Assembly: GCA_963708095.1 (NCBI GenBank)
Contig: OY970182.1
Span: forward strand, 310,001-374,000
Direction of reading: 5' to 3'
DNA: 64,000 nucleotides
Origin: JAJZVS01 sp963708095
GTDB taxonomy: Bacteria > Pseudomonadota > Alphaproteobacteria > Acetobacterales > Acetobacteraceae
Position 1 is the first letter of the stretch, and each line of letters opens with the position of its first letter. The notes below the pieces were generated by a model. It was not told where the DNA came from and ran no database searches. It worked only from the letters and a program-made list of their open reading frames with translations. The position numbers and the translations under genes are program-made. Shown in pieces: positions 8,464 through 16,056 of this stretch.

Positions 8464-9804
8464 GTGACCTTCCGCGTCTGGCCGCGCAGCCTGGCCGCGC
8501 GCACCACGGTACTGCTGCTGGTCGGCCTCGCCTTCGTGCAGGCGGCAGGCCTGACCATCCACGCGCTCGACCGCATCGACCTGCTGCGGCTCGAGCAGGC
8601 GCGTAACCTGGCTTTCCGGGTGATGACGATCTACCGCACCGTGGAGCTGACACCGCCCGATCGGCGCGCGGCCGTGCTCGCGCGGCTGCCGCACGGTCCA
8701 GGGCTGCACGTAAGCCTCGACACGGCCCCGCCGCTCGTGCCGATGCCGCCGGCGCCGTTCTGGCTGCAGCGGCTGATCCGGGTGAACCTCCGTCTGATCC
8801 CCATGCCCGCTCGCGAACGCCCGGCCGAGGTGATGATGCGCGGCAATATCGCGCGGCGGCAACTGGTGCTGGGGCTGTTGCTGGCGGACGGCACCTGGCT
8901 CGACGTGCGCACGGTGCTGCCGCCGCTGCGGCCCTGGGACTCCCCGTCCTTCCTGTGGGCGTTCGGGCTGATGACCCTGGCGGCGGCGGCGCTCAGCCTG
9001 TGGGCGGTGCGCCGGTTGACCGCGCCGGTGCGCACCCTCGCCGAGGCGGCCGAAGCCTTGGGGCGGGACGTGAACGCTCCGGCCCTGCCGGAAACCGGGC
9101 CGTCGGAAGTCGCCGCCGCGGCGGCCGCCTTCAACACGATGGCCGTGCGCATCCGCCGCTTCGTGCAGGACCGCACCGAGTTGCTGACCGCGATCGGCCA
9201 CGACCTGCGCACGCCGATCACCCGGCTCAAGCTGCGTGCCGAGTTCGTGGAGGACGACGAGCAGCGCCGCAAGATACTGGCCGACCTCGAGGAACTGGAA
9301 TCGATGGTCGCCGCCACCCTGGTATTCGGCCGCGACGCGCGCACCGGCGAGCCGGTCGTGCCGCTCGATCTCGCGGAACTGCTGCGCACGGTGCTCGACG
9401 AGGTGGCCGACGCCCGGCCCGAAATGGCGGAAACGCTGGACTACGAAGGACCCGCGCACCTGATCCTGCGCGGCCGCCCGCTCGGGCTCAAACGGGCGTT
9501 TGCCAACCTGGCGAGCAACGCCGTGATGTACGGCGGCGCGGCGCGGCTGCGGCTGCTGCCGCCCGGCGCGGACGGAATGGTGGCGGTGGAGATCGAGGAC
9601 GACGGACCGGGAATCCCGCCCGAACATCTCGACCTGGTGTTCGAGCCGTTCCATCGCGGCGAGCCAAGCCGGAACCGGGAAACCGGTGGCGTCGGCCTCG
9701 GCCTGCCCATCGCACGCAACATCCTGCGCGCCCACGGCGGCGACGTGACGCTCGCGAACCGACCCGGCGGCGGCGTGAAAGCCACGGTGCGGCTGCCGGC
9801 CTGA
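8464..9804 (+). CDS. EnvZ-like sensor histidine kinase, orphan
   Basis: A 446-residue inner-membrane kinase. TM1 lies at about residues 13-35, followed by a periplasmic loop of about 125 residues and TM2 near 160-185. A HAMP segment (RRLTAPVRTLAEAAEALG) leads to the H-box IGHDLRTPITRLK with phospho-acceptor H246. The ATPase boxes are complete: NLASNAVMYGG, DDGPGIPP and GVGLGLPIARN. GTG 8464 is preferred as start because AGGA lies about 7 nt upstream and TM1 then begins at the N-terminus; the frame is open further upstream. No response regulator is adjacent. The stop codon lies in the outer arm of the giant palindrome that follows. Confidence 0.85.
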   Translation: MTFRVWPRSLAARTTVLLLVGLAFVQAAGLTIHALDRIDLLRLEQARNLAFRVMTIYRTVELTPPDRRAAVLARLPHGPGLHVSLDTAPPLVPMPPAPFWLQRLIRVNLRLIPMPARERPAEVMMRGNIARRQLVLGLLLADGTWLDVRTVLPPLRPWDSPSFLWAFGLMTLAAAALSLWAVRRLTAPVRTLAEAAEALGRDVNAPALPETGPSEVAAAAAAFNTMAVRIRRFVQDRTELLTAIGHDLRTPITRLKLRAEFVEDDEQRRKILADLEELESMVAATLVFGRDARTGEPVVPLDLAELLRTVLDEVADARPEMAETLDYEGPAHLILRGRPLGLKRAFANLASNAVMYGGAARLRLLPPGADGMVAVEIEDDGPGIPPEHLDLVFEPFHRGEPSRNRETGGVGLGLPIARNILRAHGGDVTLANRPGGGVKATVRLPA

Positions 9805-10160
9805 CCGCGCGGGGCGGCGGGGCGGTCCGCAAGCAAGGCCAGGGGGCGCTGCCCCCTGGACCCCCGCCAAGGGCTCGCCCTTGGAACCCTTCCGTTGGTT
9901 CGGTGCGGGTGGGGGGTGTCACGGGTTCGGGCCGGGGCTGCCTGGGGCGGGCCGGTTGGGCAGGGACAGGGCGCAGTCGCGCCCTGTCCCTGCCCAACCG
10001 GCCCGCCCCAGGCAGCCCCGGCCCGAACCCGTGACACCCCCCACCCGCACCGAACCAAAGGTGATGGGGTCCAGGGGACTAGTTTCCTGGCGGGGGGTCC
10101 AGGGGGGCAGCGCCCCCCTGGCCTTGCTTGCGGACCGCCCCGCCGCCGCGCGCCGTCAGG
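9800..10160. repeat. giant palindrome 1 (80-bp perfect inverted repeat inside nested arms)
   Basis: The core is a perfect 80-bp inverted repeat, 9895-9974 with 9979-10058, separated by a 4-nt loop (AGTC). Outside it the arms continue imperfectly. CCTGACCGCGCG...GGGGCGGTCCGCAAGCAAGG (from 9800) matches the reverse complement of the sequence ending at 10160. Each arm holds its own hairpins: CCAGGGGGC/GCCCCCTGG at 9839-9859, CCAAGGGC/GCCCTTGG at 9867-9884, and CCAGGGGGG/CCCCCCTGG at 10099-10121. It separates convergent genes, includes the kinase stop codon and encodes the last residues of the acyl-CoA ligase. Such a structure is expected to be unstable in replication unless protected or useful. 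Confidence 0.95.
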
Positions 10161-11782
10161 TAGCAGCGGAACCGCTCGCGCAGCACGGTCTTCTGCAGTT
10201 TGCCGGTGGCGGTGTGCGGCAGTTCGTCCAGCACGACCACGGCGTCCGGCACCCACCAGCGCGGCACCTTGTCGGCGTAGACCGCGAGCACCGAGGCGGG
10301 GTCGATACTCCGCCCGGCCCGCGCCACCACGATCAGCACCGGCCGCTCGTCCCATTTCGGATGTGCCGCCGCCACCACCGCCGCCTCTGCGACATCGGGG
10401 TGGGAGACGGCGAGGTTTTCGAGCATGATCGAACTGATCCACTCGCCGCCCGACTTTATGACGTCCTTGGAACGATCGGTGATTTCCATCATCCCCTCGG
10501 GGTCGATGGTCGCGACATCGCCGGTGGCGAACCAGCCCTGCTCGTCGAGCGCGCTGCCCGGCGGGTCGCCGTAATAGGCGCCGGTCACCCAGGGGCCGCG
10601 CACCTTCAGATCCCCGAACGCGATACCGTCCCGCGGCAGTTCGACCCCCGTATCGTCGACGATCTTCATGTCGAGCCCGCACAGGATCCGCCCCTGCTTG
10701 AGACCGAGCCGGGTGCGCGCGGCCGGCGCCAGGCCCAGATGCGCCGGCTTGGGCTTGTTGTAGGTGCCGACCGGGCTCATTTCCGTCATGCCCCATCCGT
10801 GCTCGACGGCGATGCCGTATTCCTGGCCGAACGCCTCGATCAGCAGGGGCGGGCAGGCGGACCCGCCGGTCATGATGATGTTCACGGTATCGAGCCGTCC
10901 GCCGGTGGCGCGCAAATGTGCGAGCAGCCCCATCCAGACGGTCGGCACGCCGGCGGTGATGGTGACGCGCTCGGCATTCATCAGCGCATGCAGGCTGGCG
11001 CCGTCGAGGTGGCGGCCAGGCAGCACCAGCGCCGCGCCGGCCATCGCCGCCGCGTAGGGGACTCCCCAGGCGTTGACGTGGAACATCGGCACCACCGGCA
11101 GCACGCGGTCGATCGCGCGCAGGCCGAGCACGTCGGCCATGTTGATCGCGTAGCCGTGCAGCACGGTGGAGCGGTGGCTGTACAGCACCCCCTTGGGCCG
11201 TCCGGTCGTGCCGGAGGTGTAACACAGGGACGAGGCTGTCGTTTCCTCGAACTCCGGCCAGGCGAAGGCTTCGTCCGCCGCCGCCAGCAGGGTGTCGTAG
11301 CACAGCAGGGCCATCCCCTCGGGCAGCTGGATCGCGGGCATCTGCGCCGGCGCGGTCAGCATCACCACCGCGCGCACGGTTGCGCGGAGCGCGGGCGCGA
11401 TGGTTTCGATCAGCCCGGCGAAGCCCGGATCGACGCACAGCACGCCGTCGCCGGCGTGGTTAACGATATAGGCGATGTCGTCGGGATGCAGGCGCGGATT
11501 GATGGTGTGACAGATCGCTCCCATCCCCGGCGCGGCGTAGTAGATCTCCAGATGCCGGTAGCCGTTCCAGGCGAGCGTGCCGACCCGGTCCCCGGCGCCC
11601 ACCCCCAGCGCGGCGAGCGCACGGGCCAGCCGGCGGGCGCGCGTTTCGGTCTCGCCCCAGGTCGTGCGGTGGAGCGCACCTTCCTCGGTGCGGGAGACGA
11701 TCTCGGCCTCGGCGTGGTGGCGCGCCGCGTGCTTCAGCAACGAGGAGATCAGCAGCGGGTGCGACTGCATCAGGCTTTGCAT
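10079..11782 (-). CDS. acyl-CoA synthetase (AMP-forming fatty-acid/methylthiopropionate-CoA ligase family)
   Basis: A 567-residue ANL-superfamily enzyme that activates a carboxylic acid through an acyl-adenylate to its CoA thioester. It shows the P-loop YTSGTTGRPKGVLYSHRS, HGWGMTEMSP (A5), GWFATGDVATID with ITDRSKDVIKSGGEWIS (A7-A8 hinge), and a catalytic lysine in ATGKLQKTVLRERF. The mix fits medium/long-chain acyl-CoA ligases of the DmdB-like branch. The substrate is not certain. After RFRCYL the frame runs about 25 residues into the arm of palindrome 1 (Gly/Ala/Pro-rich, ending PPPGN), so the tail is repeat-encoded. It is divergent from two SDR genes that may join it in acyl-chain oxidation. 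Confidence 0.88.
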   Translation of the reverse strand: MQSLMQSHPLLISSLLKHAARHHAEAEIVSRTEEGALHRTTWGETETRARRLARALAALGVGAGDRVGTLAWNGYRHLEIYYAAPGMGAICHTINPRLHPDDIAYIVNHAGDGVLCVDPGFAGLIETIAPALRATVRAVVMLTAPAQMPAIQLPEGMALLCYDTLLAAADEAFAWPEFEETTASSLCYTSGTTGRPKGVLYSHRSTVLHGYAINMADVLGLRAIDRVLPVVPMFHVNAWGVPYAAAMAGAALVLPGRHLDGASLHALMNAERVTITAGVPTVWMGLLAHLRATGGRLDTVNIIMTGGSACPPLLIEAFGQEYGIAVEHGWGMTEMSPVGTYNKPKPAHLGLAPAARTRLGLKQGRILCGLDMKIVDDTGVELPRDGIAFGDLKVRGPWVTGAYYGDPPGSALDEQGWFATGDVATIDPEGMMEITDRSKDVIKSGGEWISSIMLENLAVSHPDVAEAAVVAAAHPKWDERPVLIVVARAGRSIDPASVLAVYADKVPRWWVPDAVVVLDELPHTATGKLQKTVLRERFRCYLTARGGGAVRKQGQGGAAPLDPPPGN

Positions 11783-11877
11783 GGACGCCCTCCGGGAGCT
11801 TTCGGCGACTCTGGCGCGGCTTCTGCGTCGCGTCCAGGCGTGCTTTGATCCCCGCCCAAGCAGCGGGAGCGCGTCAC

Positions 11878-12624
11878 ATGCAGCCTGTCATGTTGGTCAC
11901 CGGCGGCAGCCAGGGGATCGGCGCGGCCGTCGCCCGGCTTGCCGCGGCGCGCGGCTACGCGGTGGCGCTGACCTGGCGCGGCAACCAGGCGATGGCGGAG
12001 GCGGTGGCCGGCGGAATCGAGCGCGACGGCGGCCGGGCGTTGCCGATCCGCGCCGAGATGGCGGCGGAGGCCGATATCCTCGCCGCCTTCGCCGCCGTCG
12101 ATCGCGCGTTCGGCCCGCTGACGGCGCTGGTGAACAACGCCGGTATCACCGGCCCGACGGCGCGGATCGACGCGGTGACCGCGGCGATTTTGGACGAGGT
12201 GCTGGCGGTGAACGTGCGCGGGCCCTTCCTGGCGATCCGCGAGGCGACGGCGCGCATGGCGACCGATCGCGGCGGCGCCGGCGGAGCGATCGTGAATGTC
12301 TCCTCGCGCGCCGCGGAGCTGGGCGGGGCGGGGGAGTGGATCCACTACGCGGCGTCGAAAGGCGCGCTCGATTCGCTTACCATCGGCGCGGCGCGCGAGC
12401 TTGGCCCGCGCGGCATCCGGGTGAACGCCGTCAGCCCCGGGCTGATCGAGACCGACCTGCACGCCCGCGCCGGCCTGCCGGACCGGGTGGCGCGACTGAC
12501 CGCCGGGGTGCCGATGGGCCGTCCCGGCTCGGCCGAGGAGGTGGCGGAGGCGGTGCTGTGGCTCGTCTCGGACGCCGCTTCCTATGTCTCCGGCGCGATC
12601 GTGCCGGTTTCGGGAGCACGCTGA
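11878..12624 (+). CDS. SDR oxidoreductase (FabG/glucose-dehydrogenase-like)
   Basis: A 248-residue classical SDR with VTGGSQGIG (residues 7-15), NNAGITGPTAR, a catalytic Ser in NVSSRAAELG, Tyr/Lys in IHYAASKGAL, and a C-terminal SDAASYVSGAIVPVSG dimer segment. It is full length for 3-oxoacyl-ACP reductase-like SDRs. ATG 11878 follows GGGAG and gives the normal N-terminus; an ATG 33 bp upstream would add residues without homology. The next gene starts on the last base of its stop (TGATG), so the pair is one operon, divergent from the acyl-CoA ligase. The substrate is probably an acyl- or sugar-derived alcohol/ketone and cannot be fixed. Confidence 0.88.
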   Translation: MQPVMLVTGGSQGIGAAVARLAAARGYAVALTWRGNQAMAEAVAGGIERDGGRALPIRAEMAAEADILAAFAAVDRAFGPLTALVNNAGITGPTARIDAVTAAILDEVLAVNVRGPFLAIREATARMATDRGGAGGAIVNVSSRAAELGGAGEWIHYAASKGALDSLTIGAARELGPRGIRVNAVSPGLIETDLHARAGLPDRVARLTAGVPMGRPGSAEEVAEAVLWLVSDAASYVSGAIVPVSGAR

Positions 12625-13331
12625 TGGAAACGAACCCTACTCCGCCTCGTCTCGCCCTCATCGTCGGCACCGGCAGCGGGCTGTCGGCGTCGCTCGCGCG
12701 GCTGTTCGCGCGCCATAACGTGCAGGTGGCGCTGGCCTCGCGCACGCCCGACCGGCTGGCGGCGCTGTGCGCCGAAACCGGCGCTGCGTCGTTTGCCTGC
12801 GAGGCCGCCGAGCCCGAGGAAGTGGCGGGATTGTTCGACGCCATCGTGGGTTCGCTCGGGGAACCGGACGTCGTGGTCTACAACGCCTCTGCCCGCGCCC
12901 GCGGGCCGATCGGCAGCCTGGTGCCGGAGGACGTCGCGCGGGCGATCGCCGTGTCCGCCTACGGCGGCTTCCTGGTGGGTCAGCAGGCCGCGCGGCTGAT
13001 GGTGCCGAAAGGGGCGGGGACGATCCTGTTCACCGGCGCCTCGGCGTCCGTGAAGGGCTATCCGCAGTCGGCGGCGTTCGCGATGGGCAAGTTCGCGCTG
13101 CGCGGCCTGGCGCAGAGCATGGCGCGCGAGCTTGCGCCGCAGGGTGTGCATGTCGGGCACGTGGTGATCGACGGCGCGATCCGGAACCCGGGGCGGGCGG
13201 AACCGGCGGACGCGCCGGACAGCATGCTCGATCCGGACGCGATCGCGGCGACCTACTGGCACCTGATCGGCCAGGACCGCAGCGCCTGGACATGGGAAGT
13301 GGAAGTGCGGCCCTGGGTGGAGCGGTTCTGA
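12624..13331 (+). CDS. SDR-family oxidoreductase, divergent active site
   Basis: A 235-residue SDR with LIVGTGSGLSASLARLF as cofactor motif, VYNASARARGP where NNAG is normal, and FTGASASVKGYP before FAMGKFALRGL. The catalytic Tyr of YxxxK is replaced by Phe (FAMGK), so it may not use the classical proton relay. Family members of this short type often keep the substitution and are annotated only as SDR family oxidoreductase. ATG 12624 overlaps the previous stop by one base, which implies translational coupling. It ends convergently with the membrane protein at 13378 across a strong hairpin. Confidence 0.8.
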   Translation: METNPTPPRLALIVGTGSGLSASLARLFARHNVQVALASRTPDRLAALCAETGAASFACEAAEPEEVAGLFDAIVGSLGEPDVVVYNASARARGPIGSLVPEDVARAIAVSAYGGFLVGQQAARLMVPKGAGTILFTGASASVKGYPQSAAFAMGKFALRGLAQSMARELAPQGVHVGHVVIDGAIRNPGRAEPADAPDSMLDPDAIAATYWHLIGQDRSAWTWEVEVRPWVERF

Positions 13332-13340
13332 GCCGCCGCG

Positions 13341-13367
13341 GCGGTCCCGACCGGGGGTCGGGACCGC
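13341..13367. terminator. perfect 12-bp hairpin between convergent genes
   Basis: GCGGTCCCGACC and GGTCGGGACCGC flank a GGG loop and are followed by TTGGG on the plus strand. It lies 10 bp from each of two convergent stop codons. It probably terminates both, though neither side has a long U-tract. Confidence 0.65.
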
Positions 13368-13377
13368 TTGGGCAGCC

Positions 13378-14304
13378 TCAAAGTGCCGGGTGCGCGTCCC
13401 GCTGCCGACCGCCGAGGGCGGCGGCCACGCAGGCGATGAACGCGCCGACCAGCATCGACAGCCCGGTGACGATGGAGAGAGTCGCCCCCGCCTTGCGCGC
13501 CTTGTTCGCCGCCGCGCGCAGCTTCGCCTCCGCGGCTGTTTCGTCCGCCAGCACCGTCCCGACCCGCTTGTCCGCGTCGGCCGGCGACAGCCCGGTGCGG
13601 ACGGCGACGAGCTGGGCGAGATAGGCGCGGTCTGCCGCGGAAACGCCGCCCTGGCCGAGGCCGGTGACGAGGATGCGGGTGGTCTCCGCCCGCACGTCCG
13701 TCGCCGGGCCGGTGGTCGCCGGATGGTCGCTCCGATAGAGCCGGTCGACGAAATACCCCGTCGGCCCGGTGGCCGCGCCACCCGGCTGCGCTGCTGCCTG
13801 GCTTGCCCCGGCAGCCGCCCCGGATGCCACGTTGCCGGCCACGGCGGCGGTGCGCCCAATGACCGCGGAGGCGACGGAGGCGAGCAGGGCGGCGCCGATC
13901 ACGGTCGCCACCGCCCAGGTGAGGAAGCCGTTCGCGGTGTCGCGGAAGAACACCTCATGCGTGTGCAGCCCGACCCATTTGGTGCGCAGCCGCCCGGTGA
14001 GGTAGCCGCCGACGCCGGAAGCCAGCCACTGCACGACGATCAGCCACACCGCGGTCGCGGCCGTGAAGGTCGTGACGGTGGCGCCCGAACCGGGCCAGGG
14101 CGAGACCGAGGCGAGGCCGAAGCCCGCCCCGAGCGCGAGCAGGATCAGGGTCAGCGCCGCCGCCGCGAAGGCTCCCCCGATAATGGCGGGCCAGGCGACG
14201 GCGGAGGTCCGTGCCTCCAGCCCCGGGCGATCGTCCCCGGGAACGCCGGCAGCGACGCCGACAGTCATGCCCCCGGGGACGCCGGTGATGGGCGGTGCCG
14301 ACAT
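13378..14304 (-). CDS. four-helix membrane protein, unknown function
   Basis: A 308-residue protein with hydrophobic segments at about 36-62, 76-98, 122-148 and 276-298. Between helices three and four is a soluble stretch of about 125 residues, with a Gly/Ala/Gln-rich part (150-175) and a helical, charged part. The C-terminus is Arg/His-rich. I recognise no enzyme motif. It is the last gene of a minus-strand cluster with a Mn-catalase, a DUF883-like protein and a 25-residue membrane peptide, so a role in envelope stress tolerance is plausible but inferred. The gap to the small upstream gene is only 21 bp. Confidence 0.7.
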   Translation of the reverse strand: MSAPPITGVPGGMTVGVAAGVPGDDRPGLEARTSAVAWPAIIGGAFAAAALTLILLALGAGFGLASVSPWPGSGATVTTFTAATAVWLIVVQWLASGVGGYLTGRLRTKWVGLHTHEVFFRDTANGFLTWAVATVIGAALLASVASAVIGRTAAVAGNVASGAAAGASQAAAQPGGAATGPTGYFVDRLYRSDHPATTGPATDVRAETTRILVTGLGQGGVSAADRAYLAQLVAVRTGLSPADADKRVGTVLADETAAEAKLRAAANKARKAGATLSIVTGLSMLVGAFIACVAAALGGRQRDAHPAL

Positions 14305-14325
14305 GATGTTTCCTCCCCGCTCCGG

Positions 14326-14403
14326 TCAGCGAAAGATCAGCAGAAGAAGAATGATGACCGGGATCGGGACACCCAGGAGCCAGAGAAGAATTCCACCGCC
14401 CAC
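14326..14403 (-). CDS. 25-residue hydrophobic membrane peptide
   Basis: A very short gene read from GTG at 14403, with an exact GGAGG ribosome site at 14410-14414. The product reads GGGILLWLLGVPIPVIILLL then IFR: a single hydrophobic helix broken by PIP, with a basic C-terminus. An ATG four codons upstream is possible but would swallow the ribosome site. It sits between the DUF883-like gene and the four-helix membrane protein on the same strand, 21 bp before the latter. Small hydrophobic proteins of this appearance are common near stress genes in alphaproteobacteria. A function is not known. Confidence 0.65.
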   Translation of the reverse strand: MGGGILLWLLGVPIPVIILLLLIFR

Positions 14404-14503
14404 GTTCACCTCCATTTGGTTGGGAAAGTTTTGGTCGCGCCGTCTTCCGCCGGTTCATCGGCGCGGCGGCGCCCTTCGCGCCGCGCCCGCGCCGCTGCGG
14501 CCG

Positions 14504-14743
14504 TCAGCGTCGCCCGAGAAGAAAGCCGAGCGCGACGCCGAGCAGCCCCACGGCGAGCAGGACCGCGAGCGGTTGCTGCTCCACCGAGCCCGCCAGCGCC
14601 GCGGCCGCGCCGCGCGCCCGTTCGCGCGCCTGGTCGTAGACGAACTCGGCGGCCGGGGCCGCCTTGCCGGCCATGTCGCCGACCCGTTTGCGGGCTTCGC
14701 CCGCGAGGGTCTCGGCCCGGTCTTCCATCGTTTCATCATCCAT
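14504..14743 (-). CDS. DUF883/ElaB-like small stress protein
   Basis: A 79-residue protein starting at ATG 14743 with AGGAGG eight bases upstream. It has an acidic N-terminus (MDDETMEDRAETLAGEARKR), an amphipathic helix, and a C-terminal hydrophobic segment VLLAVGLLGVALGFLLGRR typical of ElaB/YqjD/DUF883 proteins. Those bind ribosomes or the inner membrane in stationary phase in enterobacteria. The assignment rests on overall pattern rather than close identity. It lies 89 bp downstream of the Mn-catalase gene and is probably co-transcribed with it. Confidence 0.7.
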   Translation of the reverse strand: MDDETMEDRAETLAGEARKRVGDMAGKAAPAAEFVYDQARERARGAAAALAGSVEQQPLAVLLAVGLLGVALGFLLGRR

Positions 14744-14832
14744 CGAGCGAACCTCCTGTTGATCGCCAATTCGCGGCGGACGGCGCAGGCGTCTGCGGCT
14801 GCGCCGTCTGCCGCGTGGGGGCGGGTGTTGCG

Positions 14833-15579
14833 TCAGCCTGCGCGCGCCTTGGTTTTCGCTTTGCGCTCGTCGTCGGGGTTGACCGGGGCCGGCGGCATGC
14901 CGCCCTCCGGCTTCGGCTCCGCCACGTAGTCGAACGTGGGTGCCTCGTTCCACGGGCCGCGGACATCTTCCCCGTGCGAGAGGTTGAACACGAGTTTCAC
15001 GGTATCGTCGGGCGGGACGTTGCCGAACATCGGGTCGGTGAGCTTGCCCATGGAGTCGAGCGCCTTCATGAACATGTTCGCGTGCGTGATCTCGCGCGTG
15101 AGCAGATGCGTGAGGACCCTCTTGGTGCCCGCGTCGTCGCAGGCCTTGATGAGCGCTTCGTAGGTCTGGCGCGCGCCGGCCTCCGAGGCGACGTCGGCGC
15201 GCAGATCGCGCACCACGTTGCCGCCCTCGTTGATGTAGGCGGCGGTCCAGGCGTTGCCCTGGCTGTCCAGGAAATGCGGGCCGACGCCCTTCACCCGGAA
15301 CAGCGGCGCGTCGTAGACGGCGGTCTGGTCGACCTTGCTGGTGTGCTGCGCGATCAGCTTGCCGACCATTTCGAGATGGCCGAATTCCTCCATCGCGATG
15401 TCCTGCAGCATGTCGCGGATACCGGGGTTCTCGACGTGGAAGGACTGCACCCAGTACTGCAGCGCGGCGGTGAGTTCACCGGTGGCGCCGCCGAATTGCT
15501 CCAGCAGGAAAGTCCCGAAGCGGGCATCGGGCTTGCCGACGTTGACCGGCTGGATGGTTTCTTTGTGATGCAGGAACAT
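14833..15579 (-). CDS. manganese-containing (non-haem) catalase
   Basis: A 248-residue di-manganese catalase that disproportionates hydrogen peroxide to water and oxygen. The ferritin-like four-helix core shows metal ligands in GATGELTAALQYW (E35) and MEEFGHLEMV (E65, H68), with the second E...H pair in LTREITHANMF. The C-terminal 35 residues are Pro/Lys-rich. ATG 15579 has AGGAGG just upstream; the frame extends 14 codons further without homology. It is the first gene of the minus-strand stress cluster, which suggests induction by peroxide or general stress, although no EcfG-type GGAAC-N16-17-CGTT promoter was found upstream. Confidence 0.93.
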   Translation of the reverse strand: MFLHHKETIQPVNVGKPDARFGTFLLEQFGGATGELTAALQYWVQSFHVENPGIRDMLQDIAMEEFGHLEMVGKLIAQHTSKVDQTAVYDAPLFRVKGVGPHFLDSQGNAWTAAYINEGGNVVRDLRADVASEAGARQTYEALIKACDDAGTKRVLTHLLTREITHANMFMKALDSMGKLTDPMFGNVPPDDTVKLVFNLSHGEDVRGPWNEAPTFDYVAEPKPEGGMPPAPVNPDDERKAKTKARAG

Positions 15580-16056
15580 GACCCCCCTCCTTTCTGTTCC
15601 TTGGGTCGTAAGGGAGGACATAGGAAATCGAGCGGCGCACGCGGGGGGAGATGCCGTCTAGTTGATCCGTTGCGGTGGTCCGTCCTGCCGATCCGTTCGG
15701 CAGCGGCGTCGTTCGTACCGGTTGGAGTGGAACGACACGATCGCCGGATATGAGGGTCGGAGGATGGTTGACAATTGTCAGCGACCGGGCACGGCGAGGC
15801 GGTACAACTTTCCGACAGGCGCGGGTGTCTCTGCCCCTGCCGCACCCGCGGCGGCCAATTCCCGTGTCGGAATGGGGACGATGCTGCGGCGCGGCATCGT
15901 CGGCGCGGGTGGTATGCGGTCCGTGAGCGGAAAGGTCGGACGGCGCGCGCCGGATGTCGGCTGGGGCTCTGATTCCGCCGGGGTTCTGATTCCTCGGCGC
16001 GCAATTCTTCAGATCGCAGTCCCGGGGGCTCGCGGGACCGCGTCGCGGTCCGCCGT
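15580..16056. other. intergenic region with a 12-bp perfect palindrome
   Basis: About 480 bp between the Mn-catalase start and the end of the NAD regulator gene, both on the minus strand. Frames here are open on several strands but have no recognisable protein. TGACAATTGTCA at 15769-15780 is a perfect palindrome about 190 bp upstream of the catalase start and could be an operator. No terminator is evident. Confidence 0.5.

Noticed and set aside
15593..15720. EcfG-type general-stress promoter (GGAAC-N16-17-CGTT) for the Mn-catalase cluster
   Set aside because: The only GGAAC on the right strand lies at the ribosome site, with no CGTT at suitable distance.
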